Assembly (NCBI RefSeq): GCF_014697585.1
Contig: NZ_JACJSB010000004.1
Span: 1 to 64,000 of the forward strand
Direction of reading: 5' to 3'
Source: Dolichospermum sp. FACHB-1091
GTDB lineage: Bacteria; Cyanobacteriota; Cyanobacteriia; Cyanobacteriales; Nostocaceae
DNA length: 64,000 nt
The notes under the pieces are model-generated. The model worked only from the letters and a program-made list of their open reading frames with translations, made no database searches and was not told the origin of the DNA. This document shows, piece by piece, positions 9,158-20,559 of this stretch (its first letter is position 1; each line of letters starts with the position of its first letter). A program made the translations under genes and the position numbers.

Positions 9158-10277
9158 GGGAATACCTTTTTTCGCTGACTAAATTTAATAATTCTTCTGT
9201 AGTGAGACTACGTTTTTTGAGAATTGATTGTTGACGAACTATATCTAAAATAGCTTGGGTTTCTTGAGAATCAAGAAAGATTCCATGCTGTTCTAATAAG
9301 TTAGATAATGAATGGCGGCCAGAGTGTTTACCTATGACTAAACGCCGTTCCCAGCCCACATCTTCAGGAGAAAATGGTTCATAAGTAATGGGGTTTTGGA
9401 GTACACCATGAGCATGAATACCAGACTCATGAGCAAAGGTATTTTCACCCACAATTGCTTTCCAAGGTTGAACATTAGCACCGGAAGCTCTAGCAACTAA
9501 TTGAGATAGTTTTAACAGATGTTGAGTTTTAATTTCTAAATCAACACCGTAGATACATTTGAGAGCCATAATTACTTCCTCTAGGGCTGCATTTCCGGCT
9601 CTTTCTCCTAATCCATTAACGGTGGTATTTACAGACATAGCACCAGCTTTGATTCCGGCTAAGGCGTTAGCAGTTGCTAGTCCAAAATCATTATGGGTGT
9701 GAATCTCAATAGGAATTGATAGGGTTGATACTAAACGCTGAACTTTTATGTGAGTGCTGAAGGGATCAAGTACCCCAACTGTATCACAAAAACGAAACCG
9801 TGACGCTCCCCATTCTTGGGATAATAACGCAACATCTTGGAGAAAATTTTCATCGGCTCTAGAAGAATCTTCGCCACCAACTGATACCCAAAGACCTTCA
9901 TCTAATGCAAAGCTAATACAGTCTTTTAGTCTTTGTAAACTTACGCGCCATTGACCATGAAATTTAGCCGCAATTTGTACTCCAGATACAGGAATAGCAA
10001 TATGTACTCGCTGCAATCCACAGGCTATAGAAGCTTTTATATCTGATAATACAGCGCGATTCCAACCTAATAATTTAGCCTGTAAATCTAAGTTACGAAT
10101 GGCAACAATGGCGCGAATTTCTTCCTCTCCCATGGCGGGAATTCCTACTTCTAATTCATGGACACCAATGGTATCTAAGAATTGAGCGATCGCTACTTTC
10201 TCTTCTAAGTTAAAAGCAACACCTGCCGCCTGTTCTCCATCACGTAATGTCGTATCATTAATCATGATTTGATACAT
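9147..10277 (-). CDS. nifV: Homocitrate synthase NifV
   Basis: NifV condenses acetyl-CoA with 2-oxoglutarate to make homocitrate, the organic ligand of FeMo-co. The 376-aa protein has the HMGL-like TIM barrel opening NDTTLRDGEQAAGV, the metal-binding HTHNDFGLATAN and the flexible-loop motif GENTFAHESGIHAHG. Length is typical. It leads the overlapping nifV-nifZ-nifT run. Confidence 0.95.
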   Translation of the reverse strand: MYQIMINDTTLRDGEQAAGVAFNLEEKVAIAQFLDTIGVHELEVGIPAMGEEEIRAIVAIRNLDLQAKLLGWNRAVLSDIKASIACGLQRVHIAIPVSGVQIAAKFHGQWRVSLQRLKDCISFALDEGLWVSVGGEDSSRADENFLQDVALLSQEWGASRFRFCDTVGVLDPFSTHIKVQRLVSTLSIPIEIHTHNDFGLATANALAGIKAGAMSVNTTVNGLGERAGNAALEEVIMALKCIYGVDLEIKTQHLLKLSQLVARASGANVQPWKAIVGENTFAHESGIHAHGVLQNPITYEPFSPEDVGWERRLVIGKHSGRHSLSNLLEQHGIFLDSQETQAILDIVRQQSILKKRSLTTEELLNLVSEKRYSHAT

Positions 10278-10462
10278 TTTAACATCCCTCTAGCGGAGTT
10301 TTTTCTAATATCCTTGTTCGCTACAATTCTTTAAAGTCTTGGATGGACAATAAATATTTGATTGAGCGAATAAATCATGATTCATGATTTACGATCCTTA
10401 ATTATTACTCCAATATTTCTGTTGCATCTGTATGATAAGAAACCAAAAATTGGTATCACTTC

Positions 10463-10579
10463 TCAAGTATTTTTGGTAGTATTATTTGTGGATTTTGTCA
10501 GCAGCCAATAACCCAGATAAACATTAACAAATCCTGTAAAAAATAACATACTCAAGCCAGCAATTAAGCTAGTAATCAT
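10463..10579 (-). CDS. Small single-span membrane peptide in the nif operon
   Basis: A 38-aa peptide beginning MITSLIAGLSMLFFTGFV, with one membrane helix (about residues 5-28) and a short polar tail. I favour the ATG at 10579, which follows an AGAGG ribosome-binding sequence, over the in-frame start at 10645 that would overlap the upstream gene. It lies between the DUF2949 gene and nifV on the same strand. Function is unknown. Confidence 0.45.
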   Translation of the reverse strand: MITSLIAGLSMLFFTGFVNVYLGYWLLTKSTNNTTKNT

Positions 10580-10623
10580 AATTTTACCTCTGATGTTCAC
10601 TGATAATTTTTCATCTACCTTAA

Positions 10624-10821
10624 CTAAGAATGTTCTGCAAGCCAATCAAAAATTCTGTCTAATTGCTGTAAATCCACTAAACCATATTGCCAAAGCAGCA
10701 TCGGTAAAGGACAATGATTAAATTCAGGGTGTCGCGTTGCTACTGCAATATCAGCGGTGGAAAGTGCTAGTTCTTTTTGTAGGAATTGCAATAACTTCTT
10801 ATTACTACTATTAATCACCAT
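10624..10821 (-). CDS. DUF2949 family protein
   Basis: A 65-aa soluble protein (LLQFLQKELALSTADIAVATRH ... LPMLLWQYGLVDLQQLDRIFDWL), a good fit to the DUF2949 family found in cyanobacteria, often close to nifV. No function is known. It lies inside the nifP-to-nifT run on the minus strand, which suggests co-expression with nitrogen fixation genes. Confidence 0.78.
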   Translation of the reverse strand: MVINSSNKKLLQFLQKELALSTADIAVATRHPEFNHCPLPMLLWQYGLVDLQQLDRIFDWLAEHS

Positions 10822-11173
10822 AATTGGACATTGACAATCGAAATCAATATAAAGTACAAGTTATTCCCATAAGCAATGACTAATTATTTTAGTTTGAGCA
10901 AACTGGGTGAACCTAAGCTTAGGTGAATTATCTTGAATATGCAAGATAGTTTGTGAGCGAACAATGACTTAGGATTGATATGCTTTTGATTAGATATTCC
11001 CAAAATCATTAAGTAGGTGGGCGTTAAAAATTGTCGTTGGGGCAAGGGAACAGGGAACAGGGAACAGGGAACAGGAAACAGGAAACAGGAAGAGAGTTTT
11101 GAGTGATTTTACTTTTCTTCACATACCTTTAAATTTTTCTGTTCATCTACTTAATAGTCATCATTCATACTGA
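10822..11173. repeat. Intergenic region with AGGGAAC heptamer repeats
   Basis: No gene is seen. A short tandem repeat of GGGAACA, degenerating to GGAAACA, runs from about 11046 to 11090. Such heptamers can fold or be transcribed within operons in heterocystous species; here they separate the Asr1405-like gene from DUF2949. Confidence 0.7.
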
Positions 11174-11470
11174 TCAAAACTCCACACTGTTACACAAACA
11201 ATTCTCTAACCATGTCACTAGTTGATGACGAGAAGCAAAAAATTGCATTAATGTACTACGAACTAGAATCGCTTCTTGGAGGTTATTGACTTGGATACGC
11301 AAAGACCCATCCGGGGGACAGGAACAAGAAATCATTAACTCTTGCAAACGGTGATAAATACACCATCTATCACCCAGAGGAATTTGCAAAATTTGTTCAC
11401 CAATATTTAAAAAATTACAATTGTGTGCCATGAGTAATTCAACCTGGATACAGTTGACTTTATTAATCAT
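11174..11470 (-). CDS. Asr1405/Asl0597-like small protein
   Basis: A protein of about 98 aa, or 85 aa if it starts at the methionine at 11431. It resembles a cyanobacterial family found between cysE-like nifP and nifV in Anabaena. Visible text: [34 protein letters not shown]; two adjacent cysteines lie in SCSCPP. The ATG at 11470 overlaps the last codons of nifP, suggesting coupled translation. Function is unknown. Confidence 0.7.
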   Translation of the reverse strand: MINKVNCIQVELLMAHNCNFLNIGEQILQIPLGDRWCIYHRLQELMISCSCPPDGSLRIQVNNLQEAILVRSTLMQFFASRHQLVTWLENCLCNSVEF

Positions 11471-12191
11471 CTTGATGATGATTTGTGAGAGTTTGTATTT
11501 GTTTTTCCAGTTGGTCAATTCGGGAAAGTAAAGAACGAATTACCCCTGCTTCTATATCGGGTAATTTGTCATGTTCTAAGGGTGAAATGTGGTTATTCGA
11601 CTTACGAGAAATAATCCTTCCCGGAACGCCGACTACAGTGGCATCTGGAGGCACATCACTCAAGACAATTGAACCTGCACCAATACGAACGCGATCGCTA
11701 ATTTGAATATTTCCTAATACTTTCGCACCAGCACCAACGACAACATTATCACCCAAAGTAGGATGACGTTTACCGCTTTCTTTACCAGTTCCTCCCAATG
11801 TTACACCCTGATAAATAAGAGCATAATCTCCGATAATGGCAGTTTCACCAATTACCACACCCATACCATGATCAATAAATACACCTTTGCCAATTTTTGC
11901 CCCTGGATGAATTTCAATTCCTGTCAAAAACCGTCCCCAATGGGAAATAAACCGAGGAATAAAACTGACTTTATGGAGGTGTAACCAATGGGCAAGACGA
12001 TGTAAACAAAGGGCATGAAACCCAGGATAACAAAATATAACCTCTAACCAATTATAAGCGGCTGGATCACGCTCAAAAATAATCCGAAAATCACTAATTA
12101 ACGGTTCTAAAAATAGTCCAGGACTTTGATTTTTTTTCAGGTTTGTATTGACATTTTCAGCTTTACTGATACTGTTTAAAGACTGGTGCAT
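11463..12191 (-). CDS. nifP: Serine O-acetyltransferase (NifP/CysE)
   Basis: This enzyme makes O-acetylserine from serine and acetyl-CoA, the first step of cysteine synthesis. Nitrogen fixers often keep a nif-linked copy to supply sulfur for Fe-S clusters. The 242-aa protein has the N-terminal helical region ([20 protein letters not shown]), the catalytic segment [18 protein letters not shown] and a left-handed hexapeptide beta-helix ([17 protein letters not shown]). The name nifP rests on context; cysE is the general name. It heads the minus-strand accessory operon. Confidence 0.88.
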   Translation of the reverse strand: MHQSLNSISKAENVNTNLKKNQSPGLFLEPLISDFRIIFERDPAAYNWLEVIFCYPGFHALCLHRLAHWLHLHKVSFIPRFISHWGRFLTGIEIHPGAKIGKGVFIDHGMGVVIGETAIIGDYALIYQGVTLGGTGKESGKRHPTLGDNVVVGAGAKVLGNIQISDRVRIGAGSIVLSDVPPDATVVGVPGRIISRKSNNHISPLEHDKLPDIEAGVIRSLLSRIDQLEKQIQTLTNHHQDD

Positions 12192-12845
12192 TGATACTGT
12201 GAGGTGAAAAGATCCTGTAGTGTTTTCATGCTTATATCAGATAACTTTCAAAGGGACAAAATTAGTAACGCAGATTAGATTTATTAAATTTATTACCTTT
12301 GTACTCAATAGGTTTAAACCCCTCTTTAACAGAACTTTACATTTTCTGTTGGGGTAGGGGTACTAGCTTTTTCTAACTGGGGTACTGGTATTTTTGGTTG
12401 AGGGATGCAGCATTTTTGTACTCAAAACAAATCCCTTAACCAGTAAGACTTTGCAGCTATTTAGGTAAGATATTTTCAGATATATTCAGTTGTACTCATT
12501 GCTTCAGAATCGTTGCTTTGATGACAGTAAATATAGTTTTTATGTATTACCTAATACTATTATTATTTTATGGGTTTGCTAGATGAAAGCTGGATTTCTT
12601 TATTTTGTTTTATGGTTTGTTAGCTGTATGTGGGGATACAAAACTTCCAAGCATTATCAATAATGACTCCCTCAGAATATTTAGGCGTTGCTAAATTCAT
12701 ACCGCTATTATGCAACGCCAATATTTACATCAACATACAGCAGTTACTGGTATTCACAAAGTACAGATATTAATGATAAAACTCTTGTGGTGCGGGCATC
12801 TTGCCCGCATAAAGTCTACCTCACTCAAGCTGAAATTGTTGTAAA
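12192..12845. other. Intergenic region upstream of nifP
   Basis: No convincing gene. It should hold the promoter of the nifP-nifV-nifZ-nifT operon, but no clear motif could be fixed by eye. A GCGGGC-ATCTT-GCCCGC hairpin at 12792-12808 belongs to a repeat type that recurs in this window (for example near 55448). Confidence 0.5.
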
Positions 12846-13337
12846 TCAACGACCCAAAAGATATTGCATTTTGATTTGAAGATCAGTATTTGAACCTGCT
12901 ACGAAAACAGCCGCTTGATTAAATTTAGGTGGACCTGTCAGAATTGCTGGATTGTTAGAAAACCCAAAACCTTCTATGGGAATACCAAAAGAATTAGTAT
13001 TCATCATACCATCTTCATTAGCATCATGAATTAAAGCAACGGCATAATTCCCTGGTTTTAAGTTCTTAAAACTCAGTTTTTGAGGATTTTCTGTGATCTT
13101 GATACATTCAGATTGTACAGCTTTTTTACTATTACTAGGAAATCCCTTACTTCCAGAAAAAAGACTAGCACAAATTTTTCCAGATTGGTTTTTTATGCCT
13201 ACCACATTAATCGTCAAATTACCATTAAAATCTGCTCTCGCACTAGTTAAAAATAGGAAACTTCCCAAAATAGGAAGTAACGCTATTAGTCCCTGACTTG
13301 ATGCTTGCCGTAAGGCGATTTTTAACTGTTCTTTCAT
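12846..13337 (-). CDS. DUF2141 family exported protein
   Basis: A 163-aa protein with an N-terminal export signal (hydrophobic LIALLPILGSFLFLTSARA, cleavage near ARA-D). The body is DUF2141: LTINVVGIKNQSGKICASLF, KPGNYAVALIHDANEDGMMNTN and FGIPIEGFGFSNN. The family is exported, beta-rich and of unknown function. It lies between the two nif operons but faces away from nifB; no link to nitrogen fixation is evident. Confidence 0.85.
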   Translation of the reverse strand: MKEQLKIALRQASSQGLIALLPILGSFLFLTSARADFNGNLTINVVGIKNQSGKICASLFSGSKGFPSNSKKAVQSECIKITENPQKLSFKNLKPGNYAVALIHDANEDGMMNTNSFGIPIEGFGFSNNPAILTGPPKFNQAAVFVAGSNTDLQIKMQYLLGR

Positions 13338-14494
13338 TAACTAATTTACCCTCTATTAAATAGAACTAATATTTTATCCAGCCATCTTGTGAATGTATTA
13401 CGATTGTGTAATAGCTACAAGAACATCACTTTTACAAGTATAGCAGAAAGTACTAAGATGAGAGGCTTTGCGGGAATAGCTTGCCCTGAGCTTGCAGAAC
13501 TGTCAAAGTATCAAATTAAAAATTTCTAACTTTGCTGCTTTGTCACTTTCGGTCTACCAATAGGTTCTTTAAGACGTTGTTTCAAAGCCTCTCACCCCAC
13601 ACGTTCGCTAAAGGTAAACTTTACGACTTTTCAAACATCCGCCAACAACGACTTTGATCACTTTTTCCTAATTTGATTTGTTTATGATAGATATACCTTG
13701 TTAATCATGGAAAGTTTATGGCTAACCAAATTATCGAAAATGACCAATAAATAATGATCAAAAAATTAAATCTTTTGCAAATAATCTGCATTAAGATGGA
13801 TGCCTTATTAAGTCCAAATCCCTGATCCAGCAAGAGATGTAACCACAATTTACATCACAAATCATCGAAAAATTAAAAAAATATAAATTGCATTTCTAGA
13901 GAAAAAAATGATAGGCTGTATACATACGGTAAATTCCAGGCTTGTCAGGTACTCTAACTCTTAATCCCCCAATGCTTTCAGCCGAAAGGGGAATTTAGTC
14001 CCCTCTGCTTGATCAAAGGAGGGGCTTTGGTGAAGTAAAAACCGGATGTTGTAGGAAAGTTGAGTACAGTTCAATATCAAGAAAACTCGATAAAAATCTA
14101 GTTGAAATCCTTACAGATATTGACTTGGAGATGAGTACAAAGAAATCCTGAACCCCTAACTATAAATACTCGTACCCCTGACTATAAATACTTGCACCCC
14201 AACCCAAAAAAATCTTTTTTAATTTTTGTATCGTTGCAATACAAGGATTTAAGGATTTGAGTACAAACATAATAAATCTAATAAGTTCTATCCTTTGTCA
14301 ACCAAGGGGGACAAAAAAAAGGGCTGCTATAAATCATTTATCGCCAATCACTTAACGCTCCTTAACAAAACAAAGTTAATAGTCAAAAGTGAGTGGAGGG
14401 ATGAGATTAGCACCATGTCTATAATTTAGACATTGGCAGTAGTAACAGCATCTCCCACAGTGGCTCTCAAGTCCACCGCAAACAGCGAAATTCA
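13338..14494. promoter_or_regulatory. Long nifB upstream region
   Basis: 1.16 kb without a supported gene. It contains a degenerate tandem repeat near 14150-14205 (CCCCTAACTATAAATACTCGTA then CCCCTGACTATAAATACTTGCA) and several G+C-rich short blocks. In Anabaena the nifB promoter drives a long nifB-nifHDK-hesAB transcript and is activated by CnfR, with a long untranslated leader. This position is therefore where that promoter should lie. I could not identify the binding site by eye. Confidence 0.45.
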
Positions 14495-15943
14495 ATGACA
14501 CTACCTGCTACCAACATTCTCACCTCCGATAACCTGCGAGATCAGGATTCTATTATCATCCCCGCTAAATCTGGTAATTGCGGTTGCGACAGCAGCACAA
14601 CTCCAGAAATGGACGAAAAACTTAGAGAACGCATTGCTAAACACCCCTGTTATAGCGAAGAAGCTCATCATCACTATGCAAGGATGCACGTTGCTGTTGC
14701 CCCTGCTTGCAATATTCAATGTAACTATTGTAACCGCAAGTATGATTGTGCTAACGAAAGTCGTCCGGGGGTAGTGAGTGAACTGCTCACACCAGAAGAA
14801 GCAGCCCATAAAGTGTTAGTAATTGCGGGTAAAATTCCGCAAATGACTGTATTGGGAGTGGCAGGACCTGGTGATCCTTTGGCTAATCCAGAAAAAACTT
14901 TTCGGACTTTTGAACTAATTGCAGACAAAGCCCCAGATATTAAATTGTGCTTATCTACTAACGGTTTGATGCTGACAGAATATATTGATCGCATTAAACA
15001 ATTAAATATAGATCACGTTACCATTACCCTTAATACCATTGACCCCGAAATAGGCGCACAAATCTATTCTTGGGTTCACTATAAACGCAAGCGTTACAGA
15101 GGCGTGGAAGGAGCAAAAATTCTTCTAGAAAAACAATTAGAAGGATTACAAGCTCTCAAAGAAGCTGATATCTTATGTAAAGTTAATTCTGTAATGATTC
15201 CGGGAATTAATGACCAACATTTGGTAGAAGTTAATCAAGCAATTCGGGAGAAAGGCGCGTTTTTACATAACATTATGCCGCTAATTTCTGCACCCGAACA
15301 TGGTACACATTTCGGTTTAACTGGTCAACGTGGACCTACAGGAAAAGAACTGAAAGAAGTCCAAGATAATTGTTCTGGTAACATGAAAATGATGCGCCAC
15401 TGTCGTCAGTGTCGAGCAGATGCGGTAGGATTATTAGGAGAAGATCGGAGCCAGGAATTTACCAAAGATAAGTTCATGGAAATGACTCCAGAATATAACT
15501 TTGAAACCCGCCAAGAAGTTCACGAAGGTATTGAGAAATTTAGAGAAGAAATTAAGGCCGCAAAAGATAAAGTATTGACTGGCAAAAAATCTGCTAATAA
15601 TCCTAAAATCTTGGTTGCAGTAGCCACAAAAGGCGGTGGATTAGTTAACCAACACTTCGGACACGCCAAAGAATTTCAAGTGTATGAAGTTGATGGAAAT
15701 GAAGTTCGTTTTGTTAGTCACCGCAAGATTGATCAATATTGTCAAGGTGGTTACAGCGAAGCAGCTACCGCAGATAATATAATGAAAGCGATCGCAGATT
15801 GTAAAGCAGTCTTGGTATCGAAAATAGGCAACTGTCCTAAAGAACAATTAGAAGCAGCAGGAATAAAAGCTGTTGAAGCCTACGACGTAATTGAAAAGGT
15901 TGCTTTAGAATTTTACGAGCAATATGTTCAGGTTAATGGGTAA
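14495..15943 (+). CDS. nifB: FeMo-cofactor biosynthesis protein NifB
   Basis: NifB is the radical SAM enzyme that makes the 8Fe-9S-C NifB-cofactor, the core of FeMo-co. The 482-aa protein has the SAM cluster motif [14 protein letters not shown], the radical-SAM barrel ([25 protein letters not shown]) and additional cluster cysteines in [13 protein letters not shown]. The C-terminal NifX-like carrier domain (from about residue 370) contains [15 protein letters not shown]. It is full length and uninterrupted, and is the first gene of the plus-strand nif cluster. Confidence 0.97.
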   Translation: MTLPATNILTSDNLRDQDSIIIPAKSGNCGCDSSTTPEMDEKLRERIAKHPCYSEEAHHHYARMHVAVAPACNIQCNYCNRKYDCANESRPGVVSELLTPEEAAHKVLVIAGKIPQMTVLGVAGPGDPLANPEKTFRTFELIADKAPDIKLCLSTNGLMLTEYIDRIKQLNIDHVTITLNTIDPEIGAQIYSWVHYKRKRYRGVEGAKILLEKQLEGLQALKEADILCKVNSVMIPGINDQHLVEVNQAIREKGAFLHNIMPLISAPEHGTHFGLTGQRGPTGKELKEVQDNCSGNMKMMRHCRQCRADAVGLLGEDRSQEFTKDKFMEMTPEYNFETRQEVHEGIEKFREEIKAAKDKVLTGKKSANNPKILVAVATKGGGLVNQHFGHAKEFQVYEVDGNEVRFVSHRKIDQYCQGGYSEAATADNIMKAIADCKAVLVSKIGNCPKEQLEAAGIKAVEAYDVIEKVALEFYEQYVQVNG

Positions 15944-15975
15944 TAGGTAATAGGTAATAGGTAATGGGTAATAAT
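15937..15975. repeat. Heptamer repeat GGTAATA after nifB
   Basis: Four or five copies of GGTAATA/GGTAATG start right at the nifB stop. The complementary sense (ATTACCT) follows at about 16008-16025, so the nifB-fdxN spacer can form a stem in RNA. Confidence 0.75.
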
Positions 15976-16058
15976 TTCCAATCACCTCTTTCTCAACACC
16001 TAATCATCTAATCTATTACCTTTTACCTCTTCACCAATTTACACAAAGGTAAATAATC

Positions 16059-16403
16059 ATGGCTTACAAAATTACTAGCCAGTGTATTTCTTGCAAGTTG
16101 TGTTTACCTGTTTGTCCTACTGGTGCAATTCAAGAAGTTGATGGTAATTATTGGATTGATTCTCAACTTTGCACAAATTGCGCTGGTAGTATTCACACCG
16201 TACCTCAATGTAAGGCCACTTGTCCGACTGCTGATGGTTGTGTTCAACAATCTAGTGATTATTGGGAAAGTTGGTTTGCTTATTACCACCGTGTTTTAGC
16301 AAAATTAACAAATAAACAAGACTACTGGGAGCGTTGGTATAGCTCTTATTCTCAGAAGTTTTCCCAACAGTTGCAAAAGCATCAAGGCCAAGTAATTATA
16401 TAG
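16059..16403 (+). CDS. fdxN: Bacterial-type ferredoxin FdxN (2[4Fe-4S])
   Basis: A 114-aa ferredoxin with two cluster motifs: CISCKLCLPVCPTGAI, then CTNCAGSIHTVPQCKATCP. FdxN between nifB and nifS is the canonical cyanobacterial order and is thought to donate electrons in NifB or nitrogenase maturation. In Anabaena PCC 7120 this gene is interrupted by a 55-kb excision element; here it is intact. Confidence 0.95.
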   Translation: MAYKITSQCISCKLCLPVCPTGAIQEVDGNYWIDSQLCTNCAGSIHTVPQCKATCPTADGCVQQSSDYWESWFAYYHRVLAKLTNKQDYWERWYSSYSQKFSQQLQKHQGQVII

Positions 16404-16500
16404 GTGATTTCATGGGTGATAGGTAATAGGTAATATTTTCCCCCATTACCTATTACCAATTACCAGTTAATAATTCTAGCTAATTACTCATAATCTTTAT

Positions 16501-17718
16501 ATGGAAACCATGCAAAATAATTGCATTTATCTTGATAATAATGCCACCACTAAAATAGATCCTCAAGTTGTTGAGGCTATGATGCCTTATTTGACGGATT
16601 ATTATGCTAATCCTTCCAGTATGCACACTTTTGGTGGACAATTGGGAAAAGCTGTAAAAACAGCTAGAGAACAAATTGCTGCTTTACTGGGAGCCGAAGA
16701 ATCGGAAATTGTTTTTACCAGTTGCGGAACTGAAGGTGATAATGCTGCTATTCATGCAGCGTTATTAGCTCAACCAGAAAAACGTCATATCATCACTTCT
16801 CAAGTAGAACATCCTGCGGTTTTAAATGTCTGTAAACAATTAGAATCTAAAGGTTATCAAGTTACCTATTTGTCAGTTAATTCTCAAGGACAAATAGACT
16901 TGAATGAGTTAGAAGCTTCTTTAACTGGTAACACTGCTTTAGTAACAGTAATGTATGCCAATAATGAAACCGGCACAATTTTTCCCATTGAAGAAATTGG
17001 TGTTAGAGTTAAAGAATATGGAGCTATCTTCCACGTTGATGCAGTGCAAGCGGTAGGTAAAATACCCTTAAATATGAAGACCAGCACCATAGATATGTTA
17101 ACTATATCTGGTCACAAAATTCATGCTCCTAAAGGTATTGGTGCTTTGTATGTTAGACGTGGGGTTCGTTTCCGTCCTTTCTTAGTTGGTGGACATCAAG
17201 AACGAGGACGTAGAGCAGGTACAGAGAATGTTCCCGGAATTATTGCTTTAGGGAAAGCTGCGGAATTGGAATTATCACATTTAGCAGAAGCAACTCAGAA
17301 AGAAAGAAAGTTACGCGATTATTTAGAACAATCTCTTCTGGCTAAAATTCCTGATTGTCAAGTAAATGGTGATATTAAAAATAGATTACCAAATACGACA
17401 AATATCGGGTTCAAATATATTGAAGGTGAAGCAATTTTGCTTTCTTTAAATAAGTACGGTATTTGCGCTTCTTCTGGTTCTGCTTGTACTTCTGGTTCTC
17501 TTGAACCTTCTCATGTTTTACGAGCTATGGGTTTACCCTACACTACTTTACATGGCTCAATTCGCTTTAGTCTTTCTCGTTATACTACGGAAGCAGAAAT
17601 TAATCAAGTAATTGCAGTCATGCCGGAAATTGTTGACCGTCTGCGGGCTTTATCTCCCTTCAAAAATGATAATGCCGATTGGTTACAACAACAAGGACAA
17701 ACTTTAGTAAATAGGTAA
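16501..17718 (+). CDS. nifS: Cysteine desulfurase NifS
   Basis: NifS is a PLP enzyme that releases sulfur from cysteine for nitrogenase Fe-S clusters, acting with NifU. The 405-aa protein has YLDNNATTKIDP at the N-terminus, the PLP lysine in SGHKIHAPKG and the catalytic cysteine loop SSGSACTSGSLEPSHVL. Its last codons and the spacer to nifU are tandemly duplicated (see the repeat at 17691). Confidence 0.97.
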   Translation: METMQNNCIYLDNNATTKIDPQVVEAMMPYLTDYYANPSSMHTFGGQLGKAVKTAREQIAALLGAEESEIVFTSCGTEGDNAAIHAALLAQPEKRHIITSQVEHPAVLNVCKQLESKGYQVTYLSVNSQGQIDLNELEASLTGNTALVTVMYANNETGTIFPIEEIGVRVKEYGAIFHVDAVQAVGKIPLNMKTSTIDMLTISGHKIHAPKGIGALYVRRGVRFRPFLVGGHQERGRRAGTENVPGIIALGKAAELELSHLAEATQKERKLRDYLEQSLLAKIPDCQVNGDIKNRLPNTTNIGFKYIEGEAILLSLNKYGICASSGSACTSGSLEPSHVLRAMGLPYTTLHGSIRFSLSRYTTEAEINQVIAVMPEIVDRLRALSPFKNDNADWLQQQGQTLVNR

Positions 17719-17979
17719 TAGGTAATGGGTCATAGGTAATGGGATTCCTCTATTACCAATTACCAATTACCAATTACCAATCCAAAATCTAAAATCTAAA
17801 ATCCAAAATCAATTACGTGGGACTACAAGGACAAACTTTAGTAAATAGGTAATAGGTAATGGGTCATAGGTAATGGGATTCCTCTATTACCAATTACCAA
17901 TCCAAAATCCAAAATCTAAAATCCAAAATCCAAAATCCAAAATCCAAAATCCAAAATCCAAAATCAATTATGTGGGACT
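17691..17979. repeat. 134-bp tandem duplication spanning the nifS end and nifU start
   Basis: Copy 1 begins at 17691 and copy 2 at 17825. The unit runs from the last nifS codons (ACAAGGACAAACTTTAG) through heptamer repeats to the start of nifU. The first copy keeps a dead nifU start (ACGTGGGACTAC, 815-826) in which ATG has become ACG, fused to a second nifS tail. Inside are STRRs of GGTAATA, ATTACCA and AATCCAA. Confidence 0.85.
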
Positions 17980-18881
17980 ACACTGATAAAGTATTAGAGT
18001 TATTTTACGATCCTAAAAATCAAGGTGCAATTGAAGAAACCGGTGAAGCTGGTGTGAAAGTGGCAACTGGTGAAGTGGGAAGTATTGCTTGTGGTGATGC
18101 TTTAAGATTACATTTGAAAGTTGAAGAAGCAACAGATAAAATTCTTGATGCACGTTTTCAAACTTTTGGTTGTACTAGTGCGATCGCTTCTTCTAGTGCT
18201 TTAACTGAAATGATTAAAGGTTTAACTTTAGATGAAGCTTTGGGAGTAACAAATAAGGAAATCGCTGATTATTTAGGTGGTTTACCTGAAGCGAAAATGC
18301 ACTGTTCTGTTATGGGTCAAGAGGCTTTAGAAGCTGCCATTTATAATTATCGTGGCATTCCTCTAGAGGCACATGACGATGAAGAAGGTGTCCTCATCTG
18401 TAGTTGTTTCGGAATAACTGATGCTAAGATAAAGAAAGCAGTTGCACAAAACAATCTCTTCAGTGCAGAGCAAGTAACAAATTATGTAAAAGCTGGTGGC
18501 GGATGCGGTTCTTGTTTAACGAAGATTGATGATATAATCAGAGAAGTAAAGCAGGAAGCCGCCAACAAAAATCTCTACAGCTACAAGGCGAAAGCTAAAA
18601 CAGAAATTCCTAATTCAGAGTTTATTGTCGGGCAACAAAAACCATTAACTACAGTCCAAAAAATTGCCCTGATTCAAAAAGTATTAGATGAAGAAGTCCG
18701 ACCCGTGTTAATCGCCGACGGGGGAGATGTAGAACTTTATGATGTCGAAGGTGATAAAGTTAAAGTAATTCTTCAAGGTGCTTGCGGTTCATGTTCTAGC
18801 AGTACCGCTACCTTAAAGATTGCCATTGAAGCGAGATTACGCGATCGCATCAGCAAAGAAATTATTGTCGAAGCAGTTTAG
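17970..18881 (+). CDS. nifU: Fe-S cluster scaffold NifU
   Basis: NifU is the scaffold on which NifS-derived sulfur and iron form clusters for nitrogenase. The 303-aa protein has all three modules. The IscU-like N-domain has Cys in IACGDALRLH, FGCTSAIAS and KMHCSVMG. The central BFD-type [2Fe-2S] domain has LICSCFGITD and GGGCGSCLTKI. The C-terminal domain has GACGSCSSSTATLK. The start at 17970 keeps WDYTDKVLELFYDPKNQG. Confidence 0.97.
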   Translation: MWDYTDKVLELFYDPKNQGAIEETGEAGVKVATGEVGSIACGDALRLHLKVEEATDKILDARFQTFGCTSAIASSSALTEMIKGLTLDEALGVTNKEIADYLGGLPEAKMHCSVMGQEALEAAIYNYRGIPLEAHDDEEGVLICSCFGITDAKIKKAVAQNNLFSAEQVTNYVKAGGGCGSCLTKIDDIIREVKQEAANKNLYSYKAKAKTEIPNSEFIVGQQKPLTTVQKIALIQKVLDEEVRPVLIADGGDVELYDVEGDKVKVILQGACGSCSSSTATLKIAIEARLRDRISKEIIVEAV

Positions 18882-18990
18882 AAATTAGTCATTAGTCAGT
18901 GGTCATTAGTTACTAGGAAAAAACAACTGACCACTCACAAACAAAAATCCCTACAACCCAATAAATACTATGAACACCACTAGATGTTTT

Positions 18991-19775
<785 letters not shown>

Positions 19776-20525
19776 ATGTCGAAACCTATGCAATACATAC
19801 AGAGATCAATCTTACAATCTGATAGCGAAAATATCTCTCTCAACAAGCGTAAGCAAAGTGGTCAACCAACTTCAGACCTGATCATGTCTGCTTATTTATC
19901 AGGAAACGCCGAAGTTTTTGCCAATATTCTCCAATTGCACGTTCCAGAGGGATCTATTGTAGCGGATGTTACTTGGGGAAAAGGAGTTTTTTGGCAAAAT
20001 GTGCTTAAAGATAAGTATAAACTTCTTGCTACTGACATATCCACAGGAGTAGACTGTCGTAAATTACCATATCAAAATCAATCAATAGATTGTGTAGTTT
20101 TAGATCCTCCATATATGGAAGGCTTTTATAGAAAAGAAGCCTCACAAAAAGCTGGTTCTGGTACACATTATTCATTTTCTGATGCTTACTCAAATGGAAA
20201 TGAAATTAATGAAGATACTGAAAATATTGGTACGAAGAAATGGCACGCAGCAGTTACCGATATATACTTTAAAGCTGGTAAAGAGGCCTATAGAATTTTA
20301 AGAAAAGATGGAATACTAATAGTTAAATGCCAAGATGAAGTTAGTGCCGGAAAGCAATGGTTAACTCATGTAGAAATAATTAACGAATATGAAAAAAATG
20401 GCTACTACACAAAAGACTTATTTGTTGTTATGAGAACTAATAAGCCTTCAGTCAGCAGATTAAAAAAGCAAGTACACGCTCGAAAAAATCATTCATACTT
20501 CCTTGTATTTATAAAAAAGAAGTAG
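19776..20525 (+). CDS. DNA methyltransferase (DPPY-type)
   Basis: A 249-aa protein with a SAM-dependent methyltransferase fold. It has a motif I-like region [16 protein letters not shown], then the catalytic motif IV DPPY in [13 protein letters not shown] and [12 protein letters not shown] later. It is likely an adenine-N6 or cytosine-N4 DNA methyltransferase; specificity cannot be read. A ribosome-binding AAGGA lies 5 nt before the ATG. It converges with the HTH-nuclease gene 34 bp away, so the pair may be a restriction-modification unit. Confidence 0.72.
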   Translation: MSKPMQYIQRSILQSDSENISLNKRKQSGQPTSDLIMSAYLSGNAEVFANILQLHVPEGSIVADVTWGKGVFWQNVLKDKYKLLATDISTGVDCRKLPYQNQSIDCVVLDPPYMEGFYRKEASQKAGSGTHYSFSDAYSNGNEINEDTENIGTKKWHAAVTDIYFKAGKEAYRILRKDGILIVKCQDEVSAGKQWLTHVEIINEYEKNGYYTKDLFVVMRTNKPSVSRLKKQVHARKNHSYFLVFIKKK

Positions 20526-20559
20526 AATTTATATATGGAATTGATAGAATTTATAATTT

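Noticed and set aside
13530-13690. Possible transposase relic upstream of nifB
   Set aside because: Short frames with a vaguely transposase-like text are visible, but no catalytic motif or ends could be shown.
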